Shown here in pieces: positions 43,464 through 52,341 of a stretch of DNA of 64,000 bases. Position 1 is the first letter of the stretch. Every line of letters begins with the position of its first letter. The stretch comes from Halanaerobium sp041694515 (GTDB taxonomy: Bacteria > Bacillota > Halanaerobiia > Halanaerobiales > Halanaerobiaceae), in contig JASMSZ010000054.1 of the NCBI GenBank assembly GCA_041694515.1, positions 1 to 64,000 on the forward strand, in the 5' to 3' direction. A program made the translations under genes and the position numbers. The notes beneath the pieces were generated by a model that ran no database searches, was not told the origin of the DNA, and saw only the letters and a list, made by a program, of their open reading frames with translations.

Positions 43464-45998
43464 TTATTCCAGGTCTCTATAGAACTTAACCATATCTCTG
43501 CCTGCACCTTTGGCAATATAAAGGGCTGTATCTGCCTGTTTAATTAATCGCTCAGCAGAATATTTCCCTTCCCCATTAACCGCCACTCCTATCGAAACAG
43601 TTATTTTTAATTTTTCACCTTCAAAATCAACTTCCAGATCTCGTATTTTATTCATTAAACGGCTGATTACTCTGGATAAAATGCTCTGATCAACTACTTT
43701 AAAATAAATTACAAATTCTTCCCCACCATAACGGGCGACAATATCATTTTCTCTGATTTCTGACTGTAAAACTTCTGATAATTCTCTTAAAACCTGATCT
43801 CCAGCCTGGTGACCGTACTGATCATTAAAATCTTTAAAGTTATCAATATCCATTATGGCAACTGAATATTTTTCTCCATCTTTCTGCTGCAGCTGCTTAT
43901 GGAAATAGGAATGATTATAAAGATTGGTCAGGCCGTCAGTAACCGATAATCTTTTTACCTTATGATGGTTTAAAGCATTTCGAATGCTGACCCGAATCTG
44001 ATTGGCCAGAGTTCTGATAAACTTTTTCTGATCTTCATTAATTAACTGCTGGTATTTGGACTGCATTGCATAAAGAATTCCCTGGTAATCATTTAAATTA
44101 ATGGGGATGGCAATTAAAGTCTCAATATTTTCAAAAACATCAACCTCATTTTCTATCAATATTTGTTCTGAGGCTGCAATATCTTTATAGTGACCTTTTA
44201 AGTAGAAAAATAATTCACTTTTTGCCTCTACATTAATATTTTTCATCATCTTTAACTTGTTATCTTCCTGTTTAAAAATTACTGCAGCTGACATCCCCAT
44301 TGTCCCCACTATTATATCAAGTATGCGCTCATAAAGCAGATCTAAGTCCAGAGTTGAATAAAGAAAGTCAGAAGTTTGCTCCAGAGTTGAGAGGCTGGCT
44401 AAGTTTCGCTCCAGACTTTCATATAAAATTGCTTTTTTTAGGTAATTCGGAATCTGCTCTATAAAAAGATGATTTTTTTTAATGTCATAAAGATCTACTT
44501 CATTACTTAAAATTATCATTAGAGCTTCTACTTCTTCAGCCAGGGGAATTAAAAATGCATTTTCAAAACCCAGAACATCTTTTTTGCTGATAATCTTTGT
44601 CGGCCGCTCCTGCCAGAATTCTTTAAATGCATCATAGGCTTCAGCTCCCAGATTATCATCCAGATAAATTTTAATTAAATTTTCGGCTTCCTCAATTATT
44701 ATTCCACCACTATAATCCTGCTCCTCAAAAATCATTTTAAAAAGGATAGCAGCAGTTTCCTCAACCTTATGATTACCGGTTGCCCGATTGGCTTTCCTCA
44801 TTTTATTATTAATCATTTCCAGCTCGGAAACTACTTTTTTGGATAAGTAAAAAAGATGCTCAGTTTTTACATCCGGTTTTTCTGTATCAAATTCTATTTT
44901 CTGATGTACAACCTCATTCTTTTCGCTTAAATACAGAACAGTAGTTGTAATATTTAAATACTCAAATCTATTATCTATAATTCCATACTCTCCACCCGAA
45001 CAAAAACCTGCCTTGGGAGCAGGAATAACTTTAATTTCTTCACTCAAACTGGAATTAAGTGATTTTAAATATCGGTTTCTCCCGGTACAGGAATAAACAA
45101 ATGAAAACTCAGGATAAAAATCAAGATTTTTCTGCAGCCGCATTGAATTAGAAAGGATTTTATTTAAACTGCCGTAAGAAATTTTAACCTGATCACCAGT
45201 CTTTAACTCACCCGAAAACTTAATACCATCCCCCACAACCTCAGTTGCAGAACGTGCATTTTGAAAGCCTCTATTTAAAAGCAGCGGAAATTCTGCTGCA
45301 GCTGCAGTAGGTAACTTATCCTTAATATCCTCTCCTAAAAATTCGGAATAAACCTGAAAAATATTCCTGCCATCAAGCTCATATACTACCTGGTTTTCAG
45401 CCTTTGTAATTTCCATTTCTCTACTAATACTGTCCCAGCCCATACTGTAATTCCATTTAGCTTTCAGCTGGCTGCCGTTAAGAATCAGAGCCAGACTGCC
45501 TTTTTTGATTATTCCATTTTTATCAAAAAGATAGCACTGCTCATTTTCTCCACCCGGGTTGGCCTGACCGCCTGCAATTACAGGTATAGTCTCCAGTTTA
45601 TTAAGTTCTTCGACTAGTTGATCTCCATTTGTATATTTTTTATCAGAAAAAATTATTATTGCTTTAGTATCAGCTTCTACTGCTTCCATTATTTTTTGGG
45701 CATTTTCCCGGCTGCTCAACTCACTTTTCAGCAGTTTAAAACTACTTTTTTCAAAGAGCAGTGCTGCTGCAGTTATTGTATTCAGGTTAACTTCATTACC
45801 AAAAATTATCTCTTCTGCACTGACCCCAATTAAAGTGGATAGGGGTAAATAGCGATTAAAGGCAGATATTATTTTCTTATTCACCGTTTCAGATTTAGCT
45901 GAAAAAATCTGTACTACCTGAGCAGGTGAATCTTTAATTTTTTTGAAAAAATTTACTAGCTCATTTGAACTCTGACCTTGTATTGTTTCTACCTGCAA
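43464..45998 (-). CDS. FIST sensor - diguanylate cyclase fusion
   Basis: An 844-residue signalling protein. Residues 1-about 390 form FIST and FIST_C small-ligand sensory domains (GVSAEEIIFG, AGGQANPGGENEQCYLF, YSCTGRNRYL, GFCSGGEYG); a GAF-like region lies at about 540-680; the C-terminus is a GGDEF domain with VTDGLTNLYNHSYF, IMDIDNFKDFNDQYGH and RYGGEEF. The inhibitory-site RxxD (REND) precedes it, so product feedback is expected. No membrane segment. TTG start with AAGGGTG. Ligand unknown; FIST domains are thought to sense amino-acid-like compounds. Confidence 0.9.
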   Translation of the reverse strand: MQVETIQGQSSNELVNFFKKIKDSPAQVVQIFSAKSETVNKKIISAFNRYLPLSTLIGVSAEEIIFGNEVNLNTITAAALLFEKSSFKLLKSELSSRENAQKIMEAVEADTKAIIIFSDKKYTNGDQLVEELNKLETIPVIAGGQANPGGENEQCYLFDKNGIIKKGSLALILNGSQLKAKWNYSMGWDSISREMEITKAENQVVYELDGRNIFQVYSEFLGEDIKDKLPTAAAAEFPLLLNRGFQNARSATEVVGDGIKFSGELKTGDQVKISYGSLNKILSNSMRLQKNLDFYPEFSFVYSCTGRNRYLKSLNSSLSEEIKVIPAPKAGFCSGGEYGIIDNRFEYLNITTTVLYLSEKNEVVHQKIEFDTEKPDVKTEHLFYLSKKVVSELEMINNKMRKANRATGNHKVEETAAILFKMIFEEQDYSGGIIIEEAENLIKIYLDDNLGAEAYDAFKEFWQERPTKIISKKDVLGFENAFLIPLAEEVEALMIILSNEVDLYDIKKNHLFIEQIPNYLKKAILYESLERNLASLSTLEQTSDFLYSTLDLDLLYERILDIIVGTMGMSAAVIFKQEDNKLKMMKNINVEAKSELFFYLKGHYKDIAASEQILIENEVDVFENIETLIAIPINLNDYQGILYAMQSKYQQLINEDQKKFIRTLANQIRVSIRNALNHHKVKRLSVTDGLTNLYNHSYFHKQLQQKDGEKYSVAIMDIDNFKDFNDQYGHQAGDQVLRELSEVLQSEIRENDIVARYGGEEFVIYFKVVDQSILSRVISRLMNKIRDLEVDFEGEKLKITVSIGVAVNGEGKYSAERLIKQADTALYIAKGAGRDMVKFYRDLE

Positions 45999-46123
45999 TT
46001 TTTACACCCTTCCACCAAATAGTCTTTATCTTTTAAAAATTATTTAAGTATTTAAAAAATTACCTACACTTAATTGATTTCTCTCTTTATTTACAAGTTC
46101 CTGCAAATTAGGAAAAAAATAAA

Positions 46124-46146
46124 GGAACTATCATTATGATAGTTCC
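46124..46146 (-). terminator. Terminator of the nrdD-nrdG operon
   Basis: Perfect 10-bp stem GGAACTATCA / TGATAGTTCC with a 3-base loop, followed on the minus strand by TTTATTTTTTTCC. It lies 60 bases after the small glycyl-radical gene. Confidence 0.88.
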
Positions 46147-46205
46147 TCGGCAATAGTTGATAGTTATAATTAGACAAATTTATAAGTCTAAATATTTTAT
46201 TCAAT

Positions 46206-46334
46206 CTATTCTTCATCATATTTAAAAGTCCTGCGGTCTTTAAATTCTTCTTTTTTTCCTTTATTCCATTCAGAAACTGGTGACAGATAACCAACAACTC
46301 GCGAATAAATTTCACACTTTTGTTTTTTAGCCAT
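46206..46334 (-). CDS. Separate glycyl-radical segment of class III ribonucleotide reductase
   Basis: A 42-residue protein, CEIYSRVVGYLSPVSEWNKG plus KKEEFKDRRTF, equal to the C-terminal glycyl-radical segment of anaerobic NrdD (RVxGYL; Gly15 would carry the radical). GGGAGGT ribosome-binding site 6 bases before ATG; stop TAG; terminator 60 bases on. The large NrdD chain encoded upstream ends right after its zinc-finger and lacks this segment, so this small gene supplies it in trans. It follows nrdG by 89 bases. Assignment from motif is strong; that it assembles with NrdD is inference. Confidence 0.85.
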   Translation of the reverse strand: MAKKQKCEIYSRVVGYLSPVSEWNKGKKEEFKDRRTFKYDEE

Positions 46335-46423
46335 TTTTAAACCTCCCTAACTTATTATGATTTTGCTGCCTTCTTTTCCACACTGAAAATAGACAGCTGC
46401 CGGCAGCAGTGCCAGCTATATAA

Positions 46424-47122
46424 TTAGTCTCTTATTTGAACATTTTTAAGATATTTTTCTGCAGCTAACTTGAATTGTTCCAGTTCTGAAGGTGCAAAAG
46501 AGCGCTGATCTCGCAACCCGGGAGCGAGAGTATTTACCGGCCTGAAATTTTGAATATAATATTTTTCTGCACCTTTAATTTGCTGAGCAATCTTTTTTAT
46601 CTCTTCTTGATTATGCAGTCCTGGAACAACTGTAGTCCTGAACTCATAATTTAAATCAGATTTGATTATCATTTCAACTGAACTTTTGATATCTGAAATC
46701 AAGCCGGCTGGAGCCAGCTGTTCATAACTGGCCCAGCTAAATTTGATGTCAACTGCCAGATAATCTATTAAATCTGCCTCAATCAACTTCTGCAGCTTCT
46801 CAAAATTGCTGCCGTTAGTATCCAGTTTGAGCAGCAACCCATGCTCTTCTTTTATTTTAAGCATAAAATCTTTTAAATCAGACTGCAGCAGCGGCTCCCC
46901 TCCCGTAATTGTAACTCCATCCAAAAGATTTTGCCGCTGCTCCAGAAAACCGAAAAAATATGATTCCGGCATCAATTCTTTGCCCTCTGACAGGTTGAAT
47001 GGAATCAGCTGCCTGTTGTGACAATAAGGACATTGAAAATTACAGCCCTGAGTAAAAACAACAGCTGATATCTGGTCCGGAAAATCAATAACCGAAGTTT
47101 TCTGCAGTCCTGCCAGCCGCAT
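46424..47122 (-). CDS. nrdG: Anaerobic ribonucleotide reductase activating radical SAM protein
   Basis: A 232-residue radical SAM enzyme that abstracts H from the glycine of NrdD. The cluster cysteines are 27, 31 and 34 (CNFQCPYC); TITGGEPLLQ and KLDTNGSN follow. It starts immediately after the nrdD stop with the pattern AGLQKTSVIDFPDQ typical of this NrdG subgroup. Between it and the small glycyl-radical gene lies a palindrome GCTGCCGGCAGC (46396-46407) that may weakly attenuate transcription. Confidence 0.9.
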   Translation of the reverse strand: MRLAGLQKTSVIDFPDQISAVVFTQGCNFQCPYCHNRQLIPFNLSEGKELMPESYFFGFLEQRQNLLDGVTITGGEPLLQSDLKDFMLKIKEEHGLLLKLDTNGSNFEKLQKLIEADLIDYLAVDIKFSWASYEQLAPAGLISDIKSSVEMIIKSDLNYEFRTTVVPGLHNQEEIKKIAQQIKGAEKYYIQNFRPVNTLAPGLRDQRSFAPSELEQFKLAAEKYLKNVQIRD

Positions 47123-50100
47123 CTAATTGACACCACTTTCTGCTTTAATTTTTTCTTTATTATTTTTTTTAACTTCTGATTCTGCTTCACATTTAGGGCA
47201 GTACTGATGCTCTCCCGGCAGATAACCGTGAACCGGACAGATGCTGAAGGATGGAGTCAGGGTATAATAAGGAAGTTTAAAATTTTCAGCAATTCTTTTA
47301 ACCAGCTTTTTAGTGGCTTTAATGGAGTCTATTTTTTCTCCCAGAAATCCATGAAGTACCGTACCCCCAGTATAAAGTGACTGAAGTTCATCCTGCAGCT
47401 CTAAAGCTGTAAATATATCATCAGTTAAGCCCACCGGCAGCTGAGTTGAATTAGTATAATAGGGATCTGCATCTTCTTTTACTACCCGCTCCTGATTGGC
47501 AGCAATTATCTGATTACCAAACTTTTCTCTGTCCAGGCGGGCAAAACGATAGGCTGTACTTTCAGCCGGAGTTGCTTCCAGATTATACAGATTATCTGTT
47601 TCTTCCTGATACTGCTGCAGGAGCTCTCTCATCTTTTCCATTACTTCTTTAGAAAACTGCTGGCCTTCTGGAGTTGAAATATCCTTACCCATAAAATTGA
47701 GGAGAGCCTCATTCATTCCGTTGAGACCAATTGTATTAAAGTGATTTTTCCAGTACTGATCAAAGCGCTTTTTTATATCTTTTAAATAAAATTTTGCGTA
47801 AGGATATAATCCCTGCTCAGTTAGGGTTTCCAAAACTTTGCGCTTAACTTCTAAACTTTCTTTTGCCTGATCCATCAGATAATAGACCCTCTCCATAAAT
47901 TCTTCTTTAGTCTGAGCCTGATAACCGATCCGGGGCATGTTTAAAGTTACCACGCCTATGCTGCCTGTCATCGGGTTAGCCCCAAATAAGCCTCCTCCTC
48001 TTTTGCGGAGCTCTTTGTTATTAAGACGCAACCGACAGCACATACTCCTTGCATCTTCAGGATCCATATCCGAATTGACGAAATTGGAATTATGAACAAC
48101 CACATTATTTTTTAATGTAAATAAATGATTTTTACTATTAACATGAATGTCAACAGTTGATATTTCTTTTTTTATATTTGTTAAACTTTTTATTTCTACA
48201 TAATTATTTGTTTCTTTAATTTTATTTACAAATAAATATATTCCATCTGTATCTTTTTTTACTCTAAATATATCCTTCTCCTTATATTGACGGAAGTCTT
48301 TACCAAATTCGTTTAATGACTGTTTTTTTGTTATGATCTTATCTCCTAAATTAGGTTTGTTGCTATCTTTTGCTATTAACCTGCAGGCTTTTCTTGTTAT
48401 TGAAAATCCAATTTTATCTTTAAAAATTTTTATATTTTTTTCTCCATGAATTCTAATCTCCCCATACTTTTTCCTTGAAGACTTATAATATGCTGCTATT
48501 CCAAGAAACATTAAAAGTTCTAATACCTGTTGTAATAACTTTCTATTTTTAAGAGTAAGAGTAATAATAGGATTCCCACTATTATTTATTGAAATAGATC
48601 CATCAGTATCAAATAGTCCTCTTAATAATGCTCCAATTTCTTCATCATTTCTTTTATATATAATTTGGGGTATTTCTTTTTCATCTCCTCTTCCAAATTT
48701 TAATCCTATATGTTTCAAAAATTCTTTTAAAATTTTTGAATTTACAGTTACATCCAGACAAGTCTTACTGCTTCCAGCTTTTGAAATTGAACTATCTAAA
48801 TCAAATTTATCATTGATAGTCTTTACAAAAAAATCTATAATTTCACTATCATTACTGGTTAAACGAATAGAGTTCTTAGTCTTTGATAAATAGCCATCTC
48901 CTAACAATTGACCAACCATTTCAAATATGTCTTTATCTAGTTTTTGAGGTATCCTTATATCTTTCAATGTAGTTTGAAATCTATTGGGTTCATAATTAAA
49001 TTTTTTAATTATTTTCCTTTCTCTATTTCTAATTCTTAAACAATAAAAATCATCAATCTCATTTTTATTTAATTTTTCAAATCTTATCTTTTTTCCTGAT
49101 TTATCAATTATATCAAAAAGATGATGATTCTCATATGATAGTATAAACCCATTTTCAAAAACAATTTGTTTACCATATTCCTGCAATTTATCATTAAGTG
49201 TTAAGTCTTCAGCCTTTTTTAAACCATTATCTGTAGGAAATTTATGATTCTTAGAACATTCAATTTTCTGTTGTTTTTCTGTAATTATTTTAATATATTC
49301 TTTATGATTATTTTTAAATAAATTAGTTATGCTATAAAAATTACCATCATCACCTAAAACTTTATCTTTACTGATATTAATATTTTTTAATTGTTTGGAT
49401 CCTTTATCAGTTATGATAAATGTATCTTCACTCAAACAAAAATATGGTATCCCGAATTTTGCTGTCATTTCCCAGACCGGATCCAGTTTTTCATTTTCCC
49501 ACTCAAAGTCCTCAGTTATGTTGTAAGTAGGAATCGGAAAAGAAAACATTCTGCCCTTGGCATCACCCTCCATCATCAATTCAGCAAAGGCTTGGTTAAG
49601 CATATCCATCTCCTGCTGAAATTCTCCATAGCATTTTTCCTGATACTGGCCACCAATTATAACCGCCTGATCTTTTAAATAATTGGGAATCTCGAGGTCC
49701 ATGGTGATATTTGTAAAAGGACTCTGAAATCCAACTCGGGTCGGCACATTCATATTAAATAAAAATTCCTGCACTGCCTGCTTAACTTCTTCGTAATCTA
49801 GGTTATCATAGGCAATAAATGGTGCCAGATAGGTGTCAAAATTGGAAAAAGCCATTGCGCCTGAAGCCTCTCCCTGTAATGTATACATGAAATTTACAAT
49901 TTGTCCAAGTGCTGTCTTTAAATGTTTTGGGGGAGCACTTTCAATTTTGGTTGGAACTCCTCTAAAACCAGTCCGCAGTAACTCCTCTAAATCCCACCCA
50001 CAGCAGTAAACACTCAAGTTACCCAGATCATGAATATGTAAATCACCACTGCTGTGCAGTTTGGCAGTTTCTTCCGGATAAATTTCCTGCAGCCAGTATT

Positions 50101-50533
50101 GACCTGTAACCTCAGAGGCAATATAATTATTTAAGCCCTGGAGCGAATAACTCATATTGGAGTTTTCATTTACCTTCCAGTCACTGCGGTCTAAATAATC
50201 GTCCATAATGTTAACCGCATCTGCAAATAATTTTTTGCTATCCCGAAGTTTGCTGTGCTGTTCCCGATAGAGAATATAAGCCTTTGCAATTTCGGCATAT
50301 CCTTTTTCAATTAAAACTTTCTCGACTAAGTCCTGAATCTGTTCAACCTCTACAGTTCCACCATTTTTAAAAAAGATTTTCAGATAAGATAAAACCTCAG
50401 CTGTTATTTCTTCTGCCACCTCATCATTTTCCTGGTCAACTGCCTCAGCGGCTCTTGCTACCGCGCTTTTGATCTTTTCTGCTTTAAATTCAACTTTTTT
50501 ACCATCTCTTTTTTTTACATAATCTAAAGTCAT
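47123..50533 (-). CDS. nrdD: Anaerobic (class III) ribonucleoside-triphosphate reductase large chain with intein
   Basis: A 1136-residue precursor; after removal of the intein (366-815) the mature chain is about 686 residues. ATP-cone at 1-90 (KRDGKKVEFKAEKI), HIHDLGNLSVYCCGWDL, and after splicing PYF-SNFVNSDMDPEDARSMCC with the active-site cysteines. The C-terminus has the zinc-finger CPVHGYLPGEHQYCPKC but then ends KIKAESGVN; the glycyl-radical RVxGY segment is missing and is encoded separately at 46206-46334. AGGAGGT ribosome-binding site. Upstream: cobalamin riboswitch and a terminator, so expression should fall with B12. Confidence 0.93.
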   Translation of the reverse strand: MTLDYVKKRDGKKVEFKAEKIKSAVARAAEAVDQENDEVAEEITAEVLSYLKIFFKNGGTVEVEQIQDLVEKVLIEKGYAEIAKAYILYREQHSKLRDSKKLFADAVNIMDDYLDRSDWKVNENSNMSYSLQGLNNYIASEVTGQYWLQEIYPEETAKLHSSGDLHIHDLGNLSVYCCGWDLEELLRTGFRGVPTKIESAPPKHLKTALGQIVNFMYTLQGEASGAMAFSNFDTYLAPFIAYDNLDYEEVKQAVQEFLFNMNVPTRVGFQSPFTNITMDLEIPNYLKDQAVIIGGQYQEKCYGEFQQEMDMLNQAFAELMMEGDAKGRMFSFPIPTYNITEDFEWENEKLDPVWEMTAKFGIPYFCLSEDTFIITDKGSKQLKNINISKDKVLGDDGNFYSITNLFKNNHKEYIKIITEKQQKIECSKNHKFPTDNGLKKAEDLTLNDKLQEYGKQIVFENGFILSYENHHLFDIIDKSGKKIRFEKLNKNEIDDFYCLRIRNRERKIIKKFNYEPNRFQTTLKDIRIPQKLDKDIFEMVGQLLGDGYLSKTKNSIRLTSNDSEIIDFFVKTINDKFDLDSSISKAGSSKTCLDVTVNSKILKEFLKHIGLKFGRGDEKEIPQIIYKRNDEEIGALLRGLFDTDGSISINNSGNPIITLTLKNRKLLQQVLELLMFLGIAAYYKSSRKKYGEIRIHGEKNIKIFKDKIGFSITRKACRLIAKDSNKPNLGDKIITKKQSLNEFGKDFRQYKEKDIFRVKKDTDGIYLFVNKIKETNNYVEIKSLTNIKKEISTVDIHVNSKNHLFTLKNNVVVHNSNFVNSDMDPEDARSMCCRLRLNNKELRKRGGGLFGANPMTGSIGVVTLNMPRIGYQAQTKEEFMERVYYLMDQAKESLEVKRKVLETLTEQGLYPYAKFYLKDIKKRFDQYWKNHFNTIGLNGMNEALLNFMGKDISTPEGQQFSKEVMEKMRELLQQYQEETDNLYNLEATPAESTAYRFARLDREKFGNQIIAANQERVVKEDADPYYTNSTQLPVGLTDDIFTALELQDELQSLYTGGTVLHGFLGEKIDSIKATKKLVKRIAENFKLPYYTLTPSFSICPVHGYLPGEHQYCPKCEAESEVKKNNKEKIKAESGVN
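48089..49438 (-). mobile_element. Intein with LAGLIDADG homing endonuclease inside nrdD
   Basis: 450 codons inserted between PYF and SNF of NrdD. First residue Cys366 (block A, CLSEDTFIITDKGS), block B CSKNHKF, two LAGLIDADG-type motifs (VGQLLGDGYLSK and LRGLFDTDGSIS), block F VDIHVNSKNHLF, block G NNVVVHN ending in His-Asn, and Ser as first residue of the C-extein. All residues for protein splicing are present. The DNA is visibly more AT-rich than the flanking exteins, a sign of horizontal origin. The endonuclease Asp residues in both motifs are intact, so homing activity is possible. Confidence 0.93.
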
Positions 50534-50655
50534 TTCCTACCTCCTGTTTTCGAACTAATGTTTGCTTATGCTAACTTATTTCTCGATTCATTTAAATAAT
50601 CCTGCTTTAAAAAATAGAATTTAGAAAAACTGCTAATAAAATGAGCAATAAAAAA

Positions 50656-50684
50656 TCCCCTTCGCTTGCTGCTCACGAAAGGGA
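50656..50684 (-). terminator. Attenuator-type terminator before nrdD
   Basis: Stem TCCC-TTCG / CGAA-GGGA (one mismatch) with an 11-base loop, and ATTTTTTATT on the minus strand. It stands between the cobalamin riboswitch and the nrdD start, so it is a candidate expression platform. A second hairpin AACACC/GGTGTT (50841-50874) follows the aptamer directly. Confidence 0.7.
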
Positions 50685-50879
50685 ATAATAATTAAAGTTA
50701 GTTGTCAGAATTTTATTTAAAATCAGCTCGTTATACTTAAGCCAGAATAAGCTGCAGTCTCCTCCAATTTAGCTAAAGGCTTTTAAAAAAATTACTGCTG
50801 CCAGCAGTTAAATAAATCAAACTTAAATAAAATCTGCTCTAACACCCCCTCATGACCCGTGAGTTGCTGGTGTTTATAA

Positions 50880-51056
50880 ATAAAGGCAGGTCTTCCGGCT
50901 CAGTTCAGTTAATAATCAGCCTTCCCAGTTTCCCAGTGGCAATTTTGATTATCTTTAAACCTTACGGCGGCGGGACCGCAGAGGTTTTTCACCTCTTTCC
51001 CGTTTTAATTCAGTCAGTTATTTTCGCTATTAACGCCAAAATAGTGACTGAAACCC
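50880..51056 (-). ncRNA. Cobalamin (B12) riboswitch
   Basis: Minus-strand RNA with the B12 box GCCACTGG (50933-50940), GGTGAAAAACCTC, GCGGTCCCGCCGCCGTAA, GGGAAACTGGGAAGGC and the closing GAGCCGGAAGACCTGCC: all classic adenosylcobalamin riboswitch elements in order. A 5' hairpin (TTCAGTCA with TGACTGAA, 51009-51052) precedes it. The 665-base gap 50534-51198 contains this riboswitch, two hairpins and a promoter, but no gene that I can support. Confidence 0.95.
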
Positions 51057-51090
51057 TTATTTAAAACTATTCAATTTTTTTTACAATTTA

Positions 51091-51119
51091 ATTTTACATT
51101 ATTTAAAGCCAAAAAACAA
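51091..51119 (-). promoter_or_regulatory. Probable promoter of the B12 riboswitch-nrdD transcript
   Basis: Minus-strand TTGTTT (51114-51119) and TAAAAT (51091-51096) at 17 bases, located 35 bases before the riboswitch. Both hexamers are imperfect. Confidence 0.45.
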
Positions 51120-51198
51120 ATAGACTTTTACTTCTCACCTGTTCTAACTGCCAGTTATCTTAAACATACCTGATTTTTTAAACACAGAAATAAAGAAA

Positions 51199-52299
51199 TT
51201 ATTTATATTTTTCCAGCTCAATTAAATCATCAACCTTTTTGATATCCAGGCCTGGATTTTCAGAAATCATAATTTCCGGGCCGGAAAAGGTAATTCCACC
51301 CTGAACCGGATCTTTTTTTAAGAGTCCCGGTGCATCAAGATCAACCCGACTGATATTCTTTTTCGCTGCTGCCAGATGAGCTGCTGCAGTTACAGAAACT
51401 TTTGCTTCCAGCATACTTCCCAGCATAACCTCAACTCCATAGGCTTCAGCCAGAGCATTAATTTTTAAAGCATTATAAATTCCTCCACATTTCATCAATT
51501 TAATATTCAGCAAGTCACAGGCACCCATTTCTAAGAGTTCTATACAGTCTCCAGCTGTAAATAAACTCTCATCTGCCATAATTGGAGTTAAAACATTCTC
51601 CCGAACAAACTTTAAACCTCTTATATCTGCAGCCTTAACAGGCTGCTCAACAAATTCTATTCCCAGATTTTCGGCTTCAAGTTTTCTAATAACCCGAACA
51701 GCTTCTTTGGCTTCCCAACCCTGGTTGGCGTCAAGTCTAATTTCTACATCAGGCCCTACAGCCTCTCTAATAGTTCTAATTCTTTTTAAATCAAGCTGGC
51801 TGTTTTTTCCAACCTTAAGTTTTAAGCTTTTATAGCCTTCGCTCAGCGCCTGAAGTGCATCTTTTTTCATCTCCTGAGGAGAGTTAACACTAATAGTCAA
51901 ATCTGTATAAAGCTGATTACTGTAACCTCCTAAAAGTCTGAAAAGCGGGATTTGATATGATCTGGCATATAAATCATAGACAGCCATTTCTACAGCTGCT
52001 TTAGCACTGTAGTTATTTACGGCTGAAGCTTCAATTAAATAATGAAGTTTTTCTAAGTTTTCTATCTCCTCTCCCACAAGAAGATCTTTTATTTTGCCAG
52101 AGATTAGAGCGGTTATACTTGCTGAAGTATCCCCTGTTATCACAGCAGTCGAAGGTGCTTCTCCAAAACCCTTAACACCTGCTTCACCTTCAATTATTAC
52201 TATAACTTCTTCTGCAGTATCAGCTGATCGGACTGCGGTTTTAAAAGTTTTTTTTAAAGGCACATTAAGCTTATATAATTTAAGATCAGTAATTTTCAT
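51199..52299 (-). CDS. L-Ala-D/L-Glu (dipeptide) epimerase of the enolase superfamily
   Basis: A 366-residue enzyme (YkfB/AEE group) epimerising the Glu of L-Ala-D-Glu from peptidoglycan. Catalytic residues: Lys160 and Lys162 (LKLKVG), metal ligands Asp190 (RLDANQGW), Glu218 (FVEQP), Asp243 (ADES), and Lys267 (NIKLMKCGG). Located after the ykfC-like endopeptidase and dppABC genes, the same set as the B. subtilis dpp-ykf operon, which strongly supports murein-peptide catabolism. Confidence 0.9.
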   Translation of the reverse strand: MKITDLKLYKLNVPLKKTFKTAVRSADTAEEVIVIIEGEAGVKGFGEAPSTAVITGDTSASITALISGKIKDLLVGEEIENLEKLHYLIEASAVNNYSAKAAVEMAVYDLYARSYQIPLFRLLGGYSNQLYTDLTISVNSPQEMKKDALQALSEGYKSLKLKVGKNSQLDLKRIRTIREAVGPDVEIRLDANQGWEAKEAVRVIRKLEAENLGIEFVEQPVKAADIRGLKFVRENVLTPIMADESLFTAGDCIELLEMGACDLLNIKLMKCGGIYNALKINALAEAYGVEVMLGSMLEAKVSVTAAAHLAAAKKNISRVDLDAPGLLKKDPVQGGITFSGPEIMISENPGLDIKKVDDLIELEKYK

Positions 52300-52341
52300 T
52301 TCATTTCCTCCTGAATAAAATTAAATATTTAAATTTAAAAA

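Noticed and set aside
46091..46315. 74-codon frame overlapping the small glycyl-radical gene
   Set aside because: It has no ribosome-binding site, runs through the terminator hairpin and has low-complexity composition; the other frame encodes the recognised RVVGYL protein.
50700..50790. A 14-codon TTG-initiated leader peptide after GGAGGAG between the B12 riboswitch and nrdD
   Set aside because: The GGAGGAG is inside the codons and no separate ribosome-binding site exists; no regulatory codon pattern is seen.
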